DNA from: Bacteroidia bacterium
GTDB lineage: Bacteria; Bacteroidota; Bacteroidia; AKYH767-A; OLB10
Length of the DNA stretch: 64,000 nucleotides
Reading direction: 5' to 3'
Assembly: GCA_016788165.1 (NCBI GenBank)
Contig: JAEUTH010000017.1
Span: 62,001-126,000 of the forward strand
This document shows, one piece after another, positions 24,638-33,616 of this stretch. The notes under the pieces are model-generated. The model was not told where the DNA came from. It worked only from the letters and a program-made list of their open reading frames with translations, and did not search any database. Position numbers and translations under genes: made by a program. Within the stretch, counting starts at the first letter, position 1. Every line of letters starts with the position of its first letter.

Positions 24638-26179
24638 ATGAAAAAAATTATTATAACAGCATGTATCGGTTTGTTTGCGGTTCAGGCAATGGCTCAATTT
24701 GTTTCGAGCAATGCAGTGTCAAATCTTGATGTAAATAATATTAATTGTAAAATTCTAAATCAGGGCGATGCCTATTGGGAGCCTGCAAACGTTGCATTGG
24801 GTTTTGAAGTGCCCAAAGGCAGTAACAAGCATGCTATATTTAATCAAGGTTTGTGGTTAGCTGGTGTTGATGGTGGTGGCAATTTACACACTGCCTGTAT
24901 GACTTACAGGCAAACAGGTGTAGATTTTTGGCCCGGCCCAATTGACAACAATGGCAATGCAGCACCACTAAGTATGTTTGATGCCGTATATTGTGTGTCG
25001 CAGTCTGATATAATTTATCACATGCAAAATTTTAATACACCCGGATATACGGTACCTGCCGAAATTGCAAACTGGCCAGGCTCGGGTCAGCAAGGTTTCG
25101 CACAAGTTTTGGCGCCCTTTGGAGATTATAACAACAACTTAATTTATGATCCGCAACATGGAGATTATCCATATATTTTAGGCGATAAAGCATGTTATAC
25201 AATGAGTAATGATGTTTACGCTGCACATACCGAAACCGGTGGTAATGCATTAGGGGTAGAGTTGCATACCATGACTTATGCTTTTAGTAATCCGGCTGAT
25301 ACCTTATTGGATAATACAATTTTTACGCGCTATCAATTGGTTAACAAAAGTGCTAATACTTATACCGATTTTTATTTTGGATTATATGTAGATTTTGATT
25401 TGGGTAATTATCTGGATGATTATGTGGGTACTGATGTACTTCAAAATACATTTTATGCTTATAACGGTGATGCCTTTGACGATGGAGCAAATGGTTACGG
25501 TGCAAACCCACCGGCTATTGGTGTAAAATTTTTAAATCATAATTTGGCAAATGCAGTTACTTATAGCAACGTTAATAATACGCCTTTCGGAAATCCTGCT
25601 ACTGCAATTGACTATTACAATTATTTAAGAGGATTTTGGCTTGATGGTCAATCTATTACTTATGGCGATGATGGTCGTAATCCGGCTAATCCGGTGGCAC
25701 ATTTCATGTATCCGGGCATTACCGACCCTGCATTTCCGGGAATTAACTGGACTGAAGGCTCGGCAGGTAATGCGCCTGAAGATAGAAGGATGATGGGCAG
25801 TATTGGCCCCATGGCATTTGACCAAGGATATGTTATATCTGTGGATGTAGCTACATTGTTTGTAAATGGTGGGCAACCCGCAATGCGCACTGCAGCAGCT
25901 TATGTTGATTCCATTTTTCAGAACAATATTGCTTTGCAGGTACCTGTTGTATTAGCAGAACCTCAGTTAAATTTGTTTCCAAACCCTGCAGTAAACTCGT
26001 TTAAAATTACCGGCAATGCCGAAAGAATTAATATAATAAATGCGCAAGGTGTCATTGTTCAAACTGTTGATAACTACCAACAACAGTTTATTAATATCCA
26101 GCATTTACCATCGGGCGTTTATGCAGTGCAGTGTATTAATGGTGCTAAGATTAACACCATTAGATTATGTAAAAGATAA
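24638..26179 (+). CDS. Secreted T9SS type A cargo protein of unknown function
   Basis: A 513-residue exported protein: signal peptide (1-19, VQAMAQ), a large extracellular beta-rich region (about 20-430) and a T9SS type A sorting domain starting LNLFPNPAVNSF and ending in a basic tail (IRLCKR). The middle contains phrases seen in surface proteins of this phylum (GDAYWEPANVALGFEVPKG, FGDYNNNLIYDPQHGDYP, YVDFDLGNYLDDYVGTD), with many Asp/Asn-rich turns that could bind calcium. No enzymatic motif is visible. It follows the ECF sigma/anti-sigma pair by 56 bases, so it may be their main target. Confidence 0.85.
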   Translation: MKKIIITACIGLFAVQAMAQFVSSNAVSNLDVNNINCKILNQGDAYWEPANVALGFEVPKGSNKHAIFNQGLWLAGVDGGGNLHTACMTYRQTGVDFWPGPIDNNGNAAPLSMFDAVYCVSQSDIIYHMQNFNTPGYTVPAEIANWPGSGQQGFAQVLAPFGDYNNNLIYDPQHGDYPYILGDKACYTMSNDVYAAHTETGGNALGVELHTMTYAFSNPADTLLDNTIFTRYQLVNKSANTYTDFYFGLYVDFDLGNYLDDYVGTDVLQNTFYAYNGDAFDDGANGYGANPPAIGVKFLNHNLANAVTYSNVNNTPFGNPATAIDYYNYLRGFWLDGQSITYGDDGRNPANPVAHFMYPGITDPAFPGINWTEGSAGNAPEDRRMMGSIGPMAFDQGYVISVDVATLFVNGGQPAMRTAAAYVDSIFQNNIALQVPVVLAEPQLNLFPNPAVNSFKITGNAERINIINAQGVIVQTVDNYQQQFINIQHLPSGVYAVQCINGAKINTIRLCKR

Positions 26180-26193
26180 ATTGAAATTATAAA

Positions 26194-26235
26194 ACAAGAG
26201 CAGGTAACTTACGCGGTTACCTGCTCTTGTCTTAT
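26194..26235. terminator. Bidirectional terminator between convergent genes
   Basis: A perfect 15-bp stem (26194-26208 with 26216-26230, arm ACAAGAGCAGGTAAC) with a 7-base loop between the T9SS gene and the unknown secreted protein gene. The flanking tracts are only modestly T-rich on each side, but the stem is very strong. Confidence 0.85.
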
Positions 26236-27159
26236 TTAGGGCCTTATAATCCAATTAAAGAATTTTAATTGAAAGTCGGCTTTCTCTTCTTTTTTAAAAG
26301 CCACATCCCAATTGCCCATGTATGAAATATAGGTTGGAACAAAAACGCCATTAACGGGACTTATTTTTATATCCATAGTAACATCAAAATCAAAAGCAAC
26401 ACTTGCATATTGCATTTCATATTTACGTGCAATTACCTGAAACGTTTTTTTATCGAAGTACGTAACCAGATTTTTTATTATGGCATTTCCATTACTTTGA
26501 CCGGTTGCATTGGTTTTTGCTGTGCATGTAAAAACATAACATACTAAAGAGTCGTTATATTTTGCTGTGTTTAAAAAGTAATCGTAATATTTTTGTTGCG
26601 TATCAAAAACTTGCAACTTGTTGCCAACCAACGGTACACCCTTTACCGAAGTACCCGGACTAAACAAAAGGGTCTTTAATTGTTCGATGTGTTTATTTCT
26701 TTTTCCGGCAGTTTTACTTTCAATTAATTTTACCGGTGTATTTTCAAAAAATATATCATTAAACAATTGTGCAGTATAGTAGTTATAGTTGCCTTTTTTA
26801 TCCAGTATGCTACCACTAAATTTATCCTCATCAATAACCATTACCCTATGCGTAGTTCCGGTGGTTTGATGTGCTTTACGCGCAATGCCGGCAATAACAT
26901 TTTCGGTTTTATCATACACATTTAAGTTGCCATTAACCTGGTATGCATAGCGATGCAGGTTTTTAAAACTTTGATAAAAACTGGTATCAGCTTTTACCAA
27001 AGCAATAAAATCAGCAACAACAAAACCTTGTCGTTGTGCGATAATCATAGCCGTATCCAATGTAACATGTTCGGTTTGCGCCTGTGTGTTTTTAAAACCA
27101 GCACAACACAAAACCAACAATACAATAGCAAAACATTTATGGCAGGTTGTAAACTTCAC
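26236..27159 (-). CDS. Secreted protein of unknown function, last gene of redoxin operon
   Basis: I do not recognise this protein of about 307 residues. The frame extends to a TTG at 27168, but the GTG at 27159 gives the more normal signal peptide (MKFTTCHKCFAIVLLVL, cleavage near NTQAQ); no ATG is available. Either start overlaps the amidohydrolase gene by 23-32 bases, so translation is coupled. The mature protein is mixed alpha/beta with a conserved-looking end (FDFDVTMDIKISPVNGVFVPTY, then FQLKFFNWIIRP). No lipobox, sorting domain or enzyme motif is seen. It ends right at the strong bidirectional terminator. Confidence 0.7.
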   Translation of the reverse strand: MKFTTCHKCFAIVLLVLCCAGFKNTQAQTEHVTLDTAMIIAQRQGFVVADFIALVKADTSFYQSFKNLHRYAYQVNGNLNVYDKTENVIAGIARKAHQTTGTTHRVMVIDEDKFSGSILDKKGNYNYYTAQLFNDIFFENTPVKLIESKTAGKRNKHIEQLKTLLFSPGTSVKGVPLVGNKLQVFDTQQKYYDYFLNTAKYNDSLVCYVFTCTAKTNATGQSNGNAIIKNLVTYFDKKTFQVIARKYEMQYASVAFDFDVTMDIKISPVNGVFVPTYISYMGNWDVAFKKEEKADFQLKFFNWIIRP

Positions 27160-28765
27160 GCCCACCAATATAGGTTTGTTTTACTTTTAACTGCCATAAT
27201 AATTGGGGTTGTGCCGTAATTAAATCTTTGTCAAGCACAACAAAGTCGGCTAATTTATTTACCTCCAAACTACCTTTAATATTTTCGTCAAACTGTGCAT
27301 ATGCGGCCCAAATGGTCATGGCTTTTAATGCTTCTATACGTGATAATGCATTTTGCATTTCAAAACCCGCATCCGGAAAGTTGTTTTTGTCTTTCCTAAC
27401 TACAGCTGCATAAAATCCATAAAGCGGATTAATGTCTTCGACCGGAAAATCGCTACCGGCAGCCACCATGCCATAACTATTTAAAAGTTTTTTATAAGCA
27501 TAAGCGCCTTGCAATCTGTTTTTCCCTATTCGGTTTTCGGCCCAGTACATATCGCTGGTTGCATGTGTAGGTTGTACAGATGGTATGATGCTGTATTTAT
27601 CGAACAAATGAAAATCATTGCTATCAACTACTTGTGCATGTTCAATGCGCCAACGGAGATTTTTGCCTGCAGTAGCTTGTCCATATAAATTTAGTAAATG
27701 CCGGTTAGCCGAATCGCCAATGGCATGTGTGCATAATTGAAAATTATGAGCAGCAATTTCGTTTGCAATTAATTTAAAGCTATCTAAAGGATGTAACATA
27801 AAACCATGGTGATGGGCGCTATCGCTATACGGTTGCAACATACAGGCTCCACGCGAGCCCATGGCACCATCGCCATATAATTTAAAAGAGCTAACACGCA
27901 GCATAGGTGTTTCAATTTTGCCTTGCTTGTAAAAATATTCGGCATTGGCTCGGTTGTAAGCAATCATTGCATTGTACCGTATTTTTAAGTCGTTTGTTTT
28001 TTGTAATGAGTCTATTAATAAAATAGTAGCTACGTCTAAACCGGCATCGGTAATACTTGTAAGGCCAACAGCGAAACAATTTTTTTGTGCAGCAAGTAGT
28101 GCTTCAACTTGGGCTTGTTTAGATGGCAACGGAATTTTTTGTTTTACAATTTCTAATGCATTGTCGATTAGCATTCCGGTAAATGCATTGTTTTTTCTTT
28201 CAAAATATCCGCCAATAATTGAAGTGTCGTTCTTTATTTGTGCTAGGTCTAATGCTTTTTGATTAACTAAGGCTGCATGCCCGTCAATGCGCATTAAGAA
28301 AACGGGCGTATCAGGAAACAATGAGTCGAGTTTGCTTTTATCCGGATAGGTTTTGTTAGTCCAATCATTCTGATCCCAACCGCGGCCAAAAATCCAGCCC
28401 GAAAATTTTTTATCCTGATATAAAATTAGCGAGTCAATTATGGCATTAAATGATTGTGTACCGGTTAAGTTTATAAGTTTTAAGTCAACACCATAACCAT
28501 AGAAGTGACAATGCGCATCGGCAAATCCCGGATAAACAAAACGGCCTTGTAAATCAATTTTATTTGTAGCATCATATTTTAAAATATCGGCTTTGCTACC
28601 AATGGCAATAATTTTTCCATCGGCAACTGCAAAAGCTTCGGCAACAGAAAATGTGCTGTCAACGGTGTAAACAACAGCATTGTAAAAAATTGCATCGGCT
28701 TTTTTCTTTTCAGTGCATGCATTAAAAAGAAGCATTATACAACTGTAAAAAAATAATAATCTCAT
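27137..28765 (-). CDS. Amidohydrolase family (YtcJ/Amidohydro_3) lipoprotein
   Basis: A metal-dependent amidohydrolase of 542 residues, with a lipobox (LFNAC, Cys17) that puts it in the periplasm or on the outer membrane. The TIM-barrel metal motif is DAHCH (His85, His87), following the typical RFVYPGFADAH approach strand. Later signatures are GDGAMGSRGA, CTHAIGDSAN, WRIEHAQVVD and AAGSDFPVEDINPLYGFYAAV. The closest group is YtcJ-like, whose substrates are amide-bond compounds of mostly unknown identity. It starts 16 bases after the haem/copper monooxygenase gene and belongs to the same four-gene operon. Confidence 0.9.
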   Translation of the reverse strand: MRLLFFYSCIMLLFNACTEKKKADAIFYNAVVYTVDSTFSVAEAFAVADGKIIAIGSKADILKYDATNKIDLQGRFVYPGFADAHCHFYGYGVDLKLINLTGTQSFNAIIDSLILYQDKKFSGWIFGRGWDQNDWTNKTYPDKSKLDSLFPDTPVFLMRIDGHAALVNQKALDLAQIKNDTSIIGGYFERKNNAFTGMLIDNALEIVKQKIPLPSKQAQVEALLAAQKNCFAVGLTSITDAGLDVATILLIDSLQKTNDLKIRYNAMIAYNRANAEYFYKQGKIETPMLRVSSFKLYGDGAMGSRGACMLQPYSDSAHHHGFMLHPLDSFKLIANEIAAHNFQLCTHAIGDSANRHLLNLYGQATAGKNLRWRIEHAQVVDSNDFHLFDKYSIIPSVQPTHATSDMYWAENRIGKNRLQGAYAYKKLLNSYGMVAAGSDFPVEDINPLYGFYAAVVRKDKNNFPDAGFEMQNALSRIEALKAMTIWAAYAQFDENIKGSLEVNKLADFVVLDKDLITAQPQLLWQLKVKQTYIGGREVYNLP

Positions 28766-28781
28766 AAAAGTGTAAGTGTTT

Positions 28782-30131
28782 TTAAGGGTTTTGTAGGCTT
28801 ATATTTTCATCGCCTTTTTGATAGGGTAGGTAAGTCATAATCAACTGAAACATTTCGTCAGTGGTTTTCATATTGCCGCCAACCGGTTCGCGTATTTCGC
28901 GTGGTGGGTAAAAGGGATTGTTCGGATTATTGGCCGTATTATCATAAACGCCTACTACATAAATGGTAGCTCCTTTAGGTATTTTAAGCATGGTTTTAAA
29001 AGTATAAAAGTATTGCCATCTGAAATCCCATTTGGGTATGCGTATAATAGGTATGGTATCGCCATTGGGTTTAACAGCATAAGCCCAAAACGATTTACCT
29101 ATTAAATGCATGTGTGGATTAATAGTTAATAACGAAATATCAACCGGTAAGGTAGCTTGTGTTCTAAACGTGTCAATTTTATTGGGGCGTACTACTAACG
29201 GAGGTGTAATTTGCGAAATGCCTAAGGTGCCTAACTGCCGTTCGATAGTAGGACGTTTGGGAGGTTTATCAGCATAAAAAATATTGAAGTATGACGAGTC
29301 CCAGGTATCAACTGTGGTGGCACCGTAATGAATATCGCGTAATAAAAGTGCTGCATGTTTGTTTACTTTATATGTGCCTATACCATCCGGAAAAATTAAT
29401 GTTTCCATACCGGGTAAGTAGTTTGTAACACTTCCTATAAATGCAGGTTCGCTGCCATCGTTAGCAGTTAAGTTTAAGTTGTGAAACGACTCGGCAATTT
29501 CGTAAGCCGTATCTCTGTCAATTACAAATGGGGGCTTGTATAAATTAGTAGTTTGATGGGGTAAATAATTTAATAAATGACCATTTACATGATGTACTAA
29601 CTTTTTATTGTTGGTTACAAATTCAATGGCTCTTATAAAAGTATCGGCAACATTTTCGAATGGTATTTTCATCATTATAAAACGCTCATGTTTATCGCCT
29701 TTAATAAAAAATGGCGTTGCTTTTACAACCAAATCGGGCTTGCCCAACATAGAGTGGGCATAAAAATGAGGTGGTGCCGGTATCTTATCCGAATCGCCCA
29801 TTAAAGCGCCATCATCAACCCAGTTACAAATACGGTTTATTTCAGCAACCGTTAAATACTTTTCGCCAATGTAATGTTGGTACGTATAATCAGCAGGCCA
29901 GGGTGGCATAAAGCGGGTTTCTACAGTATATTTAATAGTGGCTGCTTTGTTACGGCAATCGCTGTAACTTAATAATGAAAACGGGCCACTTTGATTGGGC
30001 CGGTGGCAATTGCTGCAGTTCTTATAAATTATTGGTGCTACTTCAACAAAAGTAACGGGTGCTTTACTACAGCCCACTACGAGTAAACATAAAAACGGCA
30101 ATAAAAAGATATAGAAATTACATTTATTCAT
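28782..30131 (-). CDS. Haem c/copper type II ascorbate-dependent monooxygenase-like (PHM-like) lipoprotein
   Basis: A predicted lipoprotein (lipobox LVVGC) with a cytochrome c site followed by a peptidylglycine hydroxylating monooxygenase-like copper core. Numbering from the ATG at 30143, the haem motif CSNCH is Cys43/Cys46/His47, followed by the RFMPPWP motif common in this group. Candidate copper ligands are complete: His184 and His185 (LVHHVNGH), His272 (RDIHYG), His344 and His346 (NPHMHLIG) and Met425 (GGNMK). I prefer the ATG at 30131, which overlaps the redoxin stop by 8 bases; the ATG at 30143 is also possible. By family it hydroxylates a C-H bond with O2 and electrons, here perhaps fed through its own haem. 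The substrate is unknown. Confidence 0.85.
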   Translation of the reverse strand: MNKCNFYIFLLPFLCLLVVGCSKAPVTFVEVAPIIYKNCSNCHRPNQSGPFSLLSYSDCRNKAATIKYTVETRFMPPWPADYTYQHYIGEKYLTVAEINRICNWVDDGALMGDSDKIPAPPHFYAHSMLGKPDLVVKATPFFIKGDKHERFIMMKIPFENVADTFIRAIEFVTNNKKLVHHVNGHLLNYLPHQTTNLYKPPFVIDRDTAYEIAESFHNLNLTANDGSEPAFIGSVTNYLPGMETLIFPDGIGTYKVNKHAALLLRDIHYGATTVDTWDSSYFNIFYADKPPKRPTIERQLGTLGISQITPPLVVRPNKIDTFRTQATLPVDISLLTINPHMHLIGKSFWAYAVKPNGDTIPIIRIPKWDFRWQYFYTFKTMLKIPKGATIYVVGVYDNTANNPNNPFYPPREIREPVGGNMKTTDEMFQLIMTYLPYQKGDENISLQNP

Positions 30132-30684
30132 TTGGTACTTCAATAAAACAACCGGCAGGTTTTGTATAAGTAACTTCTATTTGTTTTTGTGATAAGGCAG
30201 CATCTAAAGCATCTGCCAAAAAATGTTGCTGCACTCTTTGGCGCGTTATACCCGGTGCCACAGCAAAATCATCAATTTTGCCACTATATATAACCGTGTT
30301 GCCGCTAATTAAAAAACATTCGGGCGTAACGGTAGCATTAATGGCTTTGGTTAATTGATAATATGAGTCGGCATAAATTTGAAATGGCAAATTATAAGTT
30401 TGTTTATATGATATGATGCCATCTGTAAGCGGGCCGGGTACTACTGCTATCATTTGCACCTCTTTGTAAGTTTGCGCTAAATTTTTTAGGGTTAATGAAT
30501 ATTGTTGGCTTATGGGGCAATCGGTACCTAAGAAATAAATTACCGTTAGCTTGTTGTTGGCCAATACAGCTATACTAGTAGGTTTGTTCTGTGTATCTGT
30601 AATCGTAGCGTTTATAAAATCTTTAGGCGCTTTGTTGCAGGCACAGCAATTAATTAAAATAAGCAGTAGCAGTAGTTTTTTCAT
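30124..30684 (-). CDS. Redoxin (AhpC/TSA-like) lipoprotein
   Basis: A thioredoxin-fold protein of 186 residues. The ATG at 30684 is chosen over one at 30729 because it starts a lipoprotein signal (MKKLLLLLILINCCAC). The active-site region is FLGTDCPISQQY with one cysteine (Cys56), the cis-proline site is TPECF, and the tail has KPAGCFIE, a phrase seen in redoxins that sit beside the haem/PHM-like monooxygenases. It overlaps that gene by 8 bases and is the first of four in the operon. A role in reducing or maturing the neighbouring metalloenzyme fits, but is inferred from position. Confidence 0.85.
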   Translation of the reverse strand: MKKLLLLLILINCCACNKAPKDFINATITDTQNKPTSIAVLANNKLTVIYFLGTDCPISQQYSLTLKNLAQTYKEVQMIAVVPGPLTDGIISYKQTYNLPFQIYADSYYQLTKAINATVTPECFLISGNTVIYSGKIDDFAVAPGITRQRVQQHFLADALDAALSQKQIEVTYTKPAGCFIEVPNE

Positions 30685-30743
30685 AATAAAATACGGTGCC
30701 AAATTGAAAAATATTTTGGCTAAACACATATACGGTGGTTAAG

Positions 30744-30773
30744 TTGCTTTTGCAGGTTAAAAATCTACTTTTG
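30744..30773 (+). promoter_or_regulatory. Promoter of sucC (TTG - 19 bases - TACTTTTG)
   Basis: TTG at 30744-30746 and TACTTTTG at 30766-30773 match the Bacteroidota -33/-7 consensus (TTG, 19-20 bases, TAnnTTTG) in every fixed base and in spacing. Transcription should start near 30780, about 60 bases before the sucC ATG. Confidence 0.75.
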
Positions 30774-30838
30774 CGCGGCCTAAAAAATTAATTGCCCATA
30801 AGTTTGAGGCATAAATAATTGAAACAAAATTAAAAGCT

Positions 30839-32050
30839 ATGAATTTACACGAGTATCAAGGCAAACAAATTTTAAAAAAATTTGGAGTAGCCATTCAGGA
30901 AGGTATAGTTGCAGAAACACCGGAGCAAGCTGTTGAAGCAGCTAAAGAATTACAAAAACAAACCGGCACCGGTTGGTGGGTTGTAAAAGCACAAATACAT
31001 GCCGGTGGACGTGGCAAAGGAAAAATAGTTGGTTCAGAACAGCGCGGTGTTGCTTTAGCCAAATCGTTAGACGATGTAGCAGCTATTTCGAAAAATATTT
31101 TAGGCAATACTTTGGTAACCATACAAACAGGCGATGCCGGCAAGGTTGTAAACAAGGTTTTAATTGCACAGGATGTGTATTATCCCGGCCCTTCAGAAGT
31201 AAAAGAGTTTTACATGAGTGTATTACTTAACCGTGCTACCAACCGCAACATAATTATGTATTCAACCGAAGGCGGAATGAGTATTGAAGATGTTGCACAT
31301 GACACACCCGAAAAAATATTTAAAGAAGAAATAGATCCTAAAGTTGGATTACAACCGTTTCAGGCGCGCAAAATTGCATTTAACCTGGGTGTAAGTGGCA
31401 ATGCATTTAAAGAGATGGTAAAATTTGTATCGGCTTTATACAAAGCTTATGAAAGCACCGATGCATCTATGTTCGAAATAAATCCCTTGTTTAAAACCAG
31501 CGATGACAAAATTATAGCGGTTGACTCGAAGGTAAACATTGATGATAATGCATTGTACCGTCACCCGGATTATGCAGCTATGCGCGATAAATCAGAAGAA
31601 GATCCTACAGAAGTTGAAGCTAGCGAACATGAATTAAATTATGTAAAGTTAGATGGCAATGTGGGCTGTATGGTTAATGGCGCAGGTTTGGCAATGGCTA
31701 CCATGGATATAATTAAACTTGCAGGTGGCGACCCTGCTAATTTTTTAGATGTAGGTGGTACAGCCAATGCAGCACGTGTTGAACGTGCATTTCGTATTAT
31801 TTTGAAAGACAAAAACGTAAAAGCCATTTTGGTAAATATTTTTGGAGGCATTGTACGTTGCGACAGAGTAGCGCAGGGAATAGTTGATGCCTATAAAAAT
31901 ATTGGCGAGATAAGAGTGCCGATTATAATTCGTTTGCAAGGCACCAATGCAGTAGAAGCAAAAAAGATAATTGACGAATCGGGTCTTAAGGTTTATTCTG
32001 CCATACAATTAAAAGAGGCAGCACAACTGGTATCAGAAGTTTTAAAATAA
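30839..32050 (+). CDS. sucC: Succinyl-CoA synthetase beta subunit
   Basis: The ATP-grasp subunit of succinyl-CoA synthetase, which makes succinate and ATP (or GTP) from succinyl-CoA in the citric acid cycle. It starts with the diagnostic MNLHEYQGKQILKKFGV and contains VVKAQIHAGGRGKGK (nucleotide-binding lysines), FEINPLF, the GNVGCMVNGAGLAMATMD segment and FLDVGGTANAARV. The end LVNIFGGIVRCD is typical of the subunit interface. Its 403 residues are standard length. The alpha subunit gene sucD is not in this window, as often in Bacteroidota. It is a single-gene unit with its own promoter and terminator. Confidence 0.97.
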   Translation: MNLHEYQGKQILKKFGVAIQEGIVAETPEQAVEAAKELQKQTGTGWWVVKAQIHAGGRGKGKIVGSEQRGVALAKSLDDVAAISKNILGNTLVTIQTGDAGKVVNKVLIAQDVYYPGPSEVKEFYMSVLLNRATNRNIIMYSTEGGMSIEDVAHDTPEKIFKEEIDPKVGLQPFQARKIAFNLGVSGNAFKEMVKFVSALYKAYESTDASMFEINPLFKTSDDKIIAVDSKVNIDDNALYRHPDYAAMRDKSEEDPTEVEASEHELNYVKLDGNVGCMVNGAGLAMATMDIIKLAGGDPANFLDVGGTANAARVERAFRIILKDKNVKAILVNIFGGIVRCDRVAQGIVDAYKNIGEIRVPIIIRLQGTNAVEAKKIIDESGLKVYSAIQLKEAAQLVSEVLK

Positions 32051-32070
32051 GCTTATTAAAATGTTACGGA

Positions 32071-32100
32071 ACCGTTGAATTTTTATTCAACGGTTTTTTT
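32071..32100 (+). terminator. Rho-independent terminator of sucC
   Basis: Ten-bp stem AACCGTTGAA/TTCAACGGTT (32071-32080 and 32087-32096) with a 6-base loop and a T-tract, 20 bases after the sucC stop. Confidence 0.9.
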
Positions 32101-32186
32101 GTTCATTTTTTTAATCATCAATTACGAATTAAATTGCTTAGCCAAAGTTCGTAATGAATAACTATTCAAAATAAAGTCTACTAATT

Positions 32187-32218
32187 TTGTAGAATGTATG
32201 TTTTTTGTTTTATGTTTG
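32187..32218 (+). promoter_or_regulatory. Promoter of the cation/proton antiporter gene
   Basis: TTG (32187-32189), 21 bases, TATGTTTG (32211-32218), a full -7 match 22 bases before the GTG start. A second -7-like box, TAATTTTG, overlaps the TTG at 32182-32189. Confidence 0.55.
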
Positions 32219-32240
32219 GCCGCGTTAAAAACAAAACTGC

Positions 32241-33593
32241 GTGGAACAAGCACTTACAAAAGACGAAGTAAAAGCCCTATTAAAACAAGGTACCGATAGT
32301 TTAGATACCTCACAATTAAAAGCTTTAGTTAGTAGTGGTATTCAAAAACTAAATGGCGATGAAGTATTGCATTTTCTGATAATTGTTAGTGTAGTTCTGA
32401 TTTCATCACGCTTATTAGGCGAAATTTTTCGAAAATTTAAACAGCCTGTAGTTGTGGGCGAAATATTAGCCGGTATTATTATAGGCCCAAGTTTAATAGG
32501 TACTTATTTCCCCGAGTTTTTTATCAACACCTTTATGGCACAACCACGTGCATTTGGTGCATTTGATGGTTTGGCTAACGTAGGTGTTATACTATTAATG
32601 TTTGTTGCAGGTATGGAAGTAGATATACAACAAATACGCAAACAAGGTAAACAAGCTTCCATCATAAGTTTATCAGGTATTGCCTTTCCGTTTGCTTTAG
32701 GCTTTGCCACTATTTGGTTTTTTCATGATTATGTTTTAAGCACACCTAATGAAAATAAATTGGTGGCCTCCATGTTTTTTGGTACAGCGCTTTCCATTAC
32801 AGCATTAGCAGTTATTGTAAAAGTACTTTTTGATTTAAGGATGATTAGAACAAGAGTAGGGGGCTTGGTTTTAACAGCAGCTATGGTTGATGATTTTTTG
32901 GGATGGATATTGTTTTCAATCATTCTTCAGATGATGCATTCATCCCATTCTGAAGGAACACCCTACAGTGTGTTAATTGTTTTAGGTTTTGCGGTTTTTA
33001 TGGTAACCATCGGACGATGGATAATTGATAAAATATTAGAATACACAGCAAAGTTTTTATCGCCACCCGGTGGCATTATAACCGTAGGCATTTGCCTTTG
33101 TTTTTTAGGTGCCGTGTTTACGGAGTATTTGGGTATCCGTGGTGTGTTTGGTGCTTTTTTAATAGGCTTGGCCGTAGGCGATTCGAAACATTTTTCAGAA
33201 ACCACACAACACGTTTTACAACAGTTTATTATTAACATCATTGCGCCCTTATTCTTTGCATCAGTAGGTTTACGTGTAAACTTTGTTACCAATTTCGATT
33301 GGCAGGTTGTACTTATTATTTTGTCAATTGCATGTATTGCAAAAATTGTTGGTGCAGGTGTGGGCAGTCGTTTAAGCGGTTTAACCAAAAACGAATCAAT
33401 GGCAATTGCTTTTGGTATGAATGCACGTGGTTCGCAAGAAATTGTTTTGGGAATGATTGCTTTACAAGCGGGTATTATTGATGAAAAAGTGTTTGTTGCT
33501 TTAGTTGTAATGACAATGGTTACCATTGTTGCCGCAGGCCCATTGATGCGTTATTATATGGAGCGTCATTTAAAAACACAACCTGCAGCTTAA
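32241..33593 (+). CDS. Cation:proton antiporter, CPA2 (KefB/NapA-like)
   Basis: A CPA2-type monovalent cation/proton antiporter of 450 residues starting at GTG 32241. After a hydrophilic N-terminal stretch (1-42) come about 12-13 membrane helices. Family marks are FKQPVVVGEILAGIIIGPSL, GLANVGVILLMFVAGMEVDI, the ion-binding helix MVDDFLGWILF, and RGVFGAFLIGLAVGD and MNARGSQEIVLGMIALQAG. No C-terminal RCK/TrkA-N regulatory domain is present, so gating by nucleotides is unlikely. It exchanges Na+ or K+ for H+ across the inner membrane, with the specific ion unknown. Confidence 0.93.
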   Translation: MEQALTKDEVKALLKQGTDSLDTSQLKALVSSGIQKLNGDEVLHFLIIVSVVLISSRLLGEIFRKFKQPVVVGEILAGIIIGPSLIGTYFPEFFINTFMAQPRAFGAFDGLANVGVILLMFVAGMEVDIQQIRKQGKQASIISLSGIAFPFALGFATIWFFHDYVLSTPNENKLVASMFFGTALSITALAVIVKVLFDLRMIRTRVGGLVLTAAMVDDFLGWILFSIILQMMHSSHSEGTPYSVLIVLGFAVFMVTIGRWIIDKILEYTAKFLSPPGGIITVGICLCFLGAVFTEYLGIRGVFGAFLIGLAVGDSKHFSETTQHVLQQFIINIIAPLFFASVGLRVNFVTNFDWQVVLIILSIACIAKIVGAGVGSRLSGLTKNESMAIAFGMNARGSQEIVLGMIALQAGIIDEKVFVALVVMTMVTIVAAGPLMRYYMERHLKTQPAA

Positions 33594-33616
33594 CCGGTGC
33601 AATTAGCACTATAAAC

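Noticed and set aside
30839-32050. A missing sucD as a sign of gene loss
   Set aside because: Separate sucC and sucD loci are common in Bacteroidota and the partner is probably elsewhere in the genome.
32963-33526. A 187-codon frame on the minus strand inside the antiporter gene
   Set aside because: Antisense shadow of a conserved membrane protein; the product is rich in Lys, Thr and Ile without any motif.
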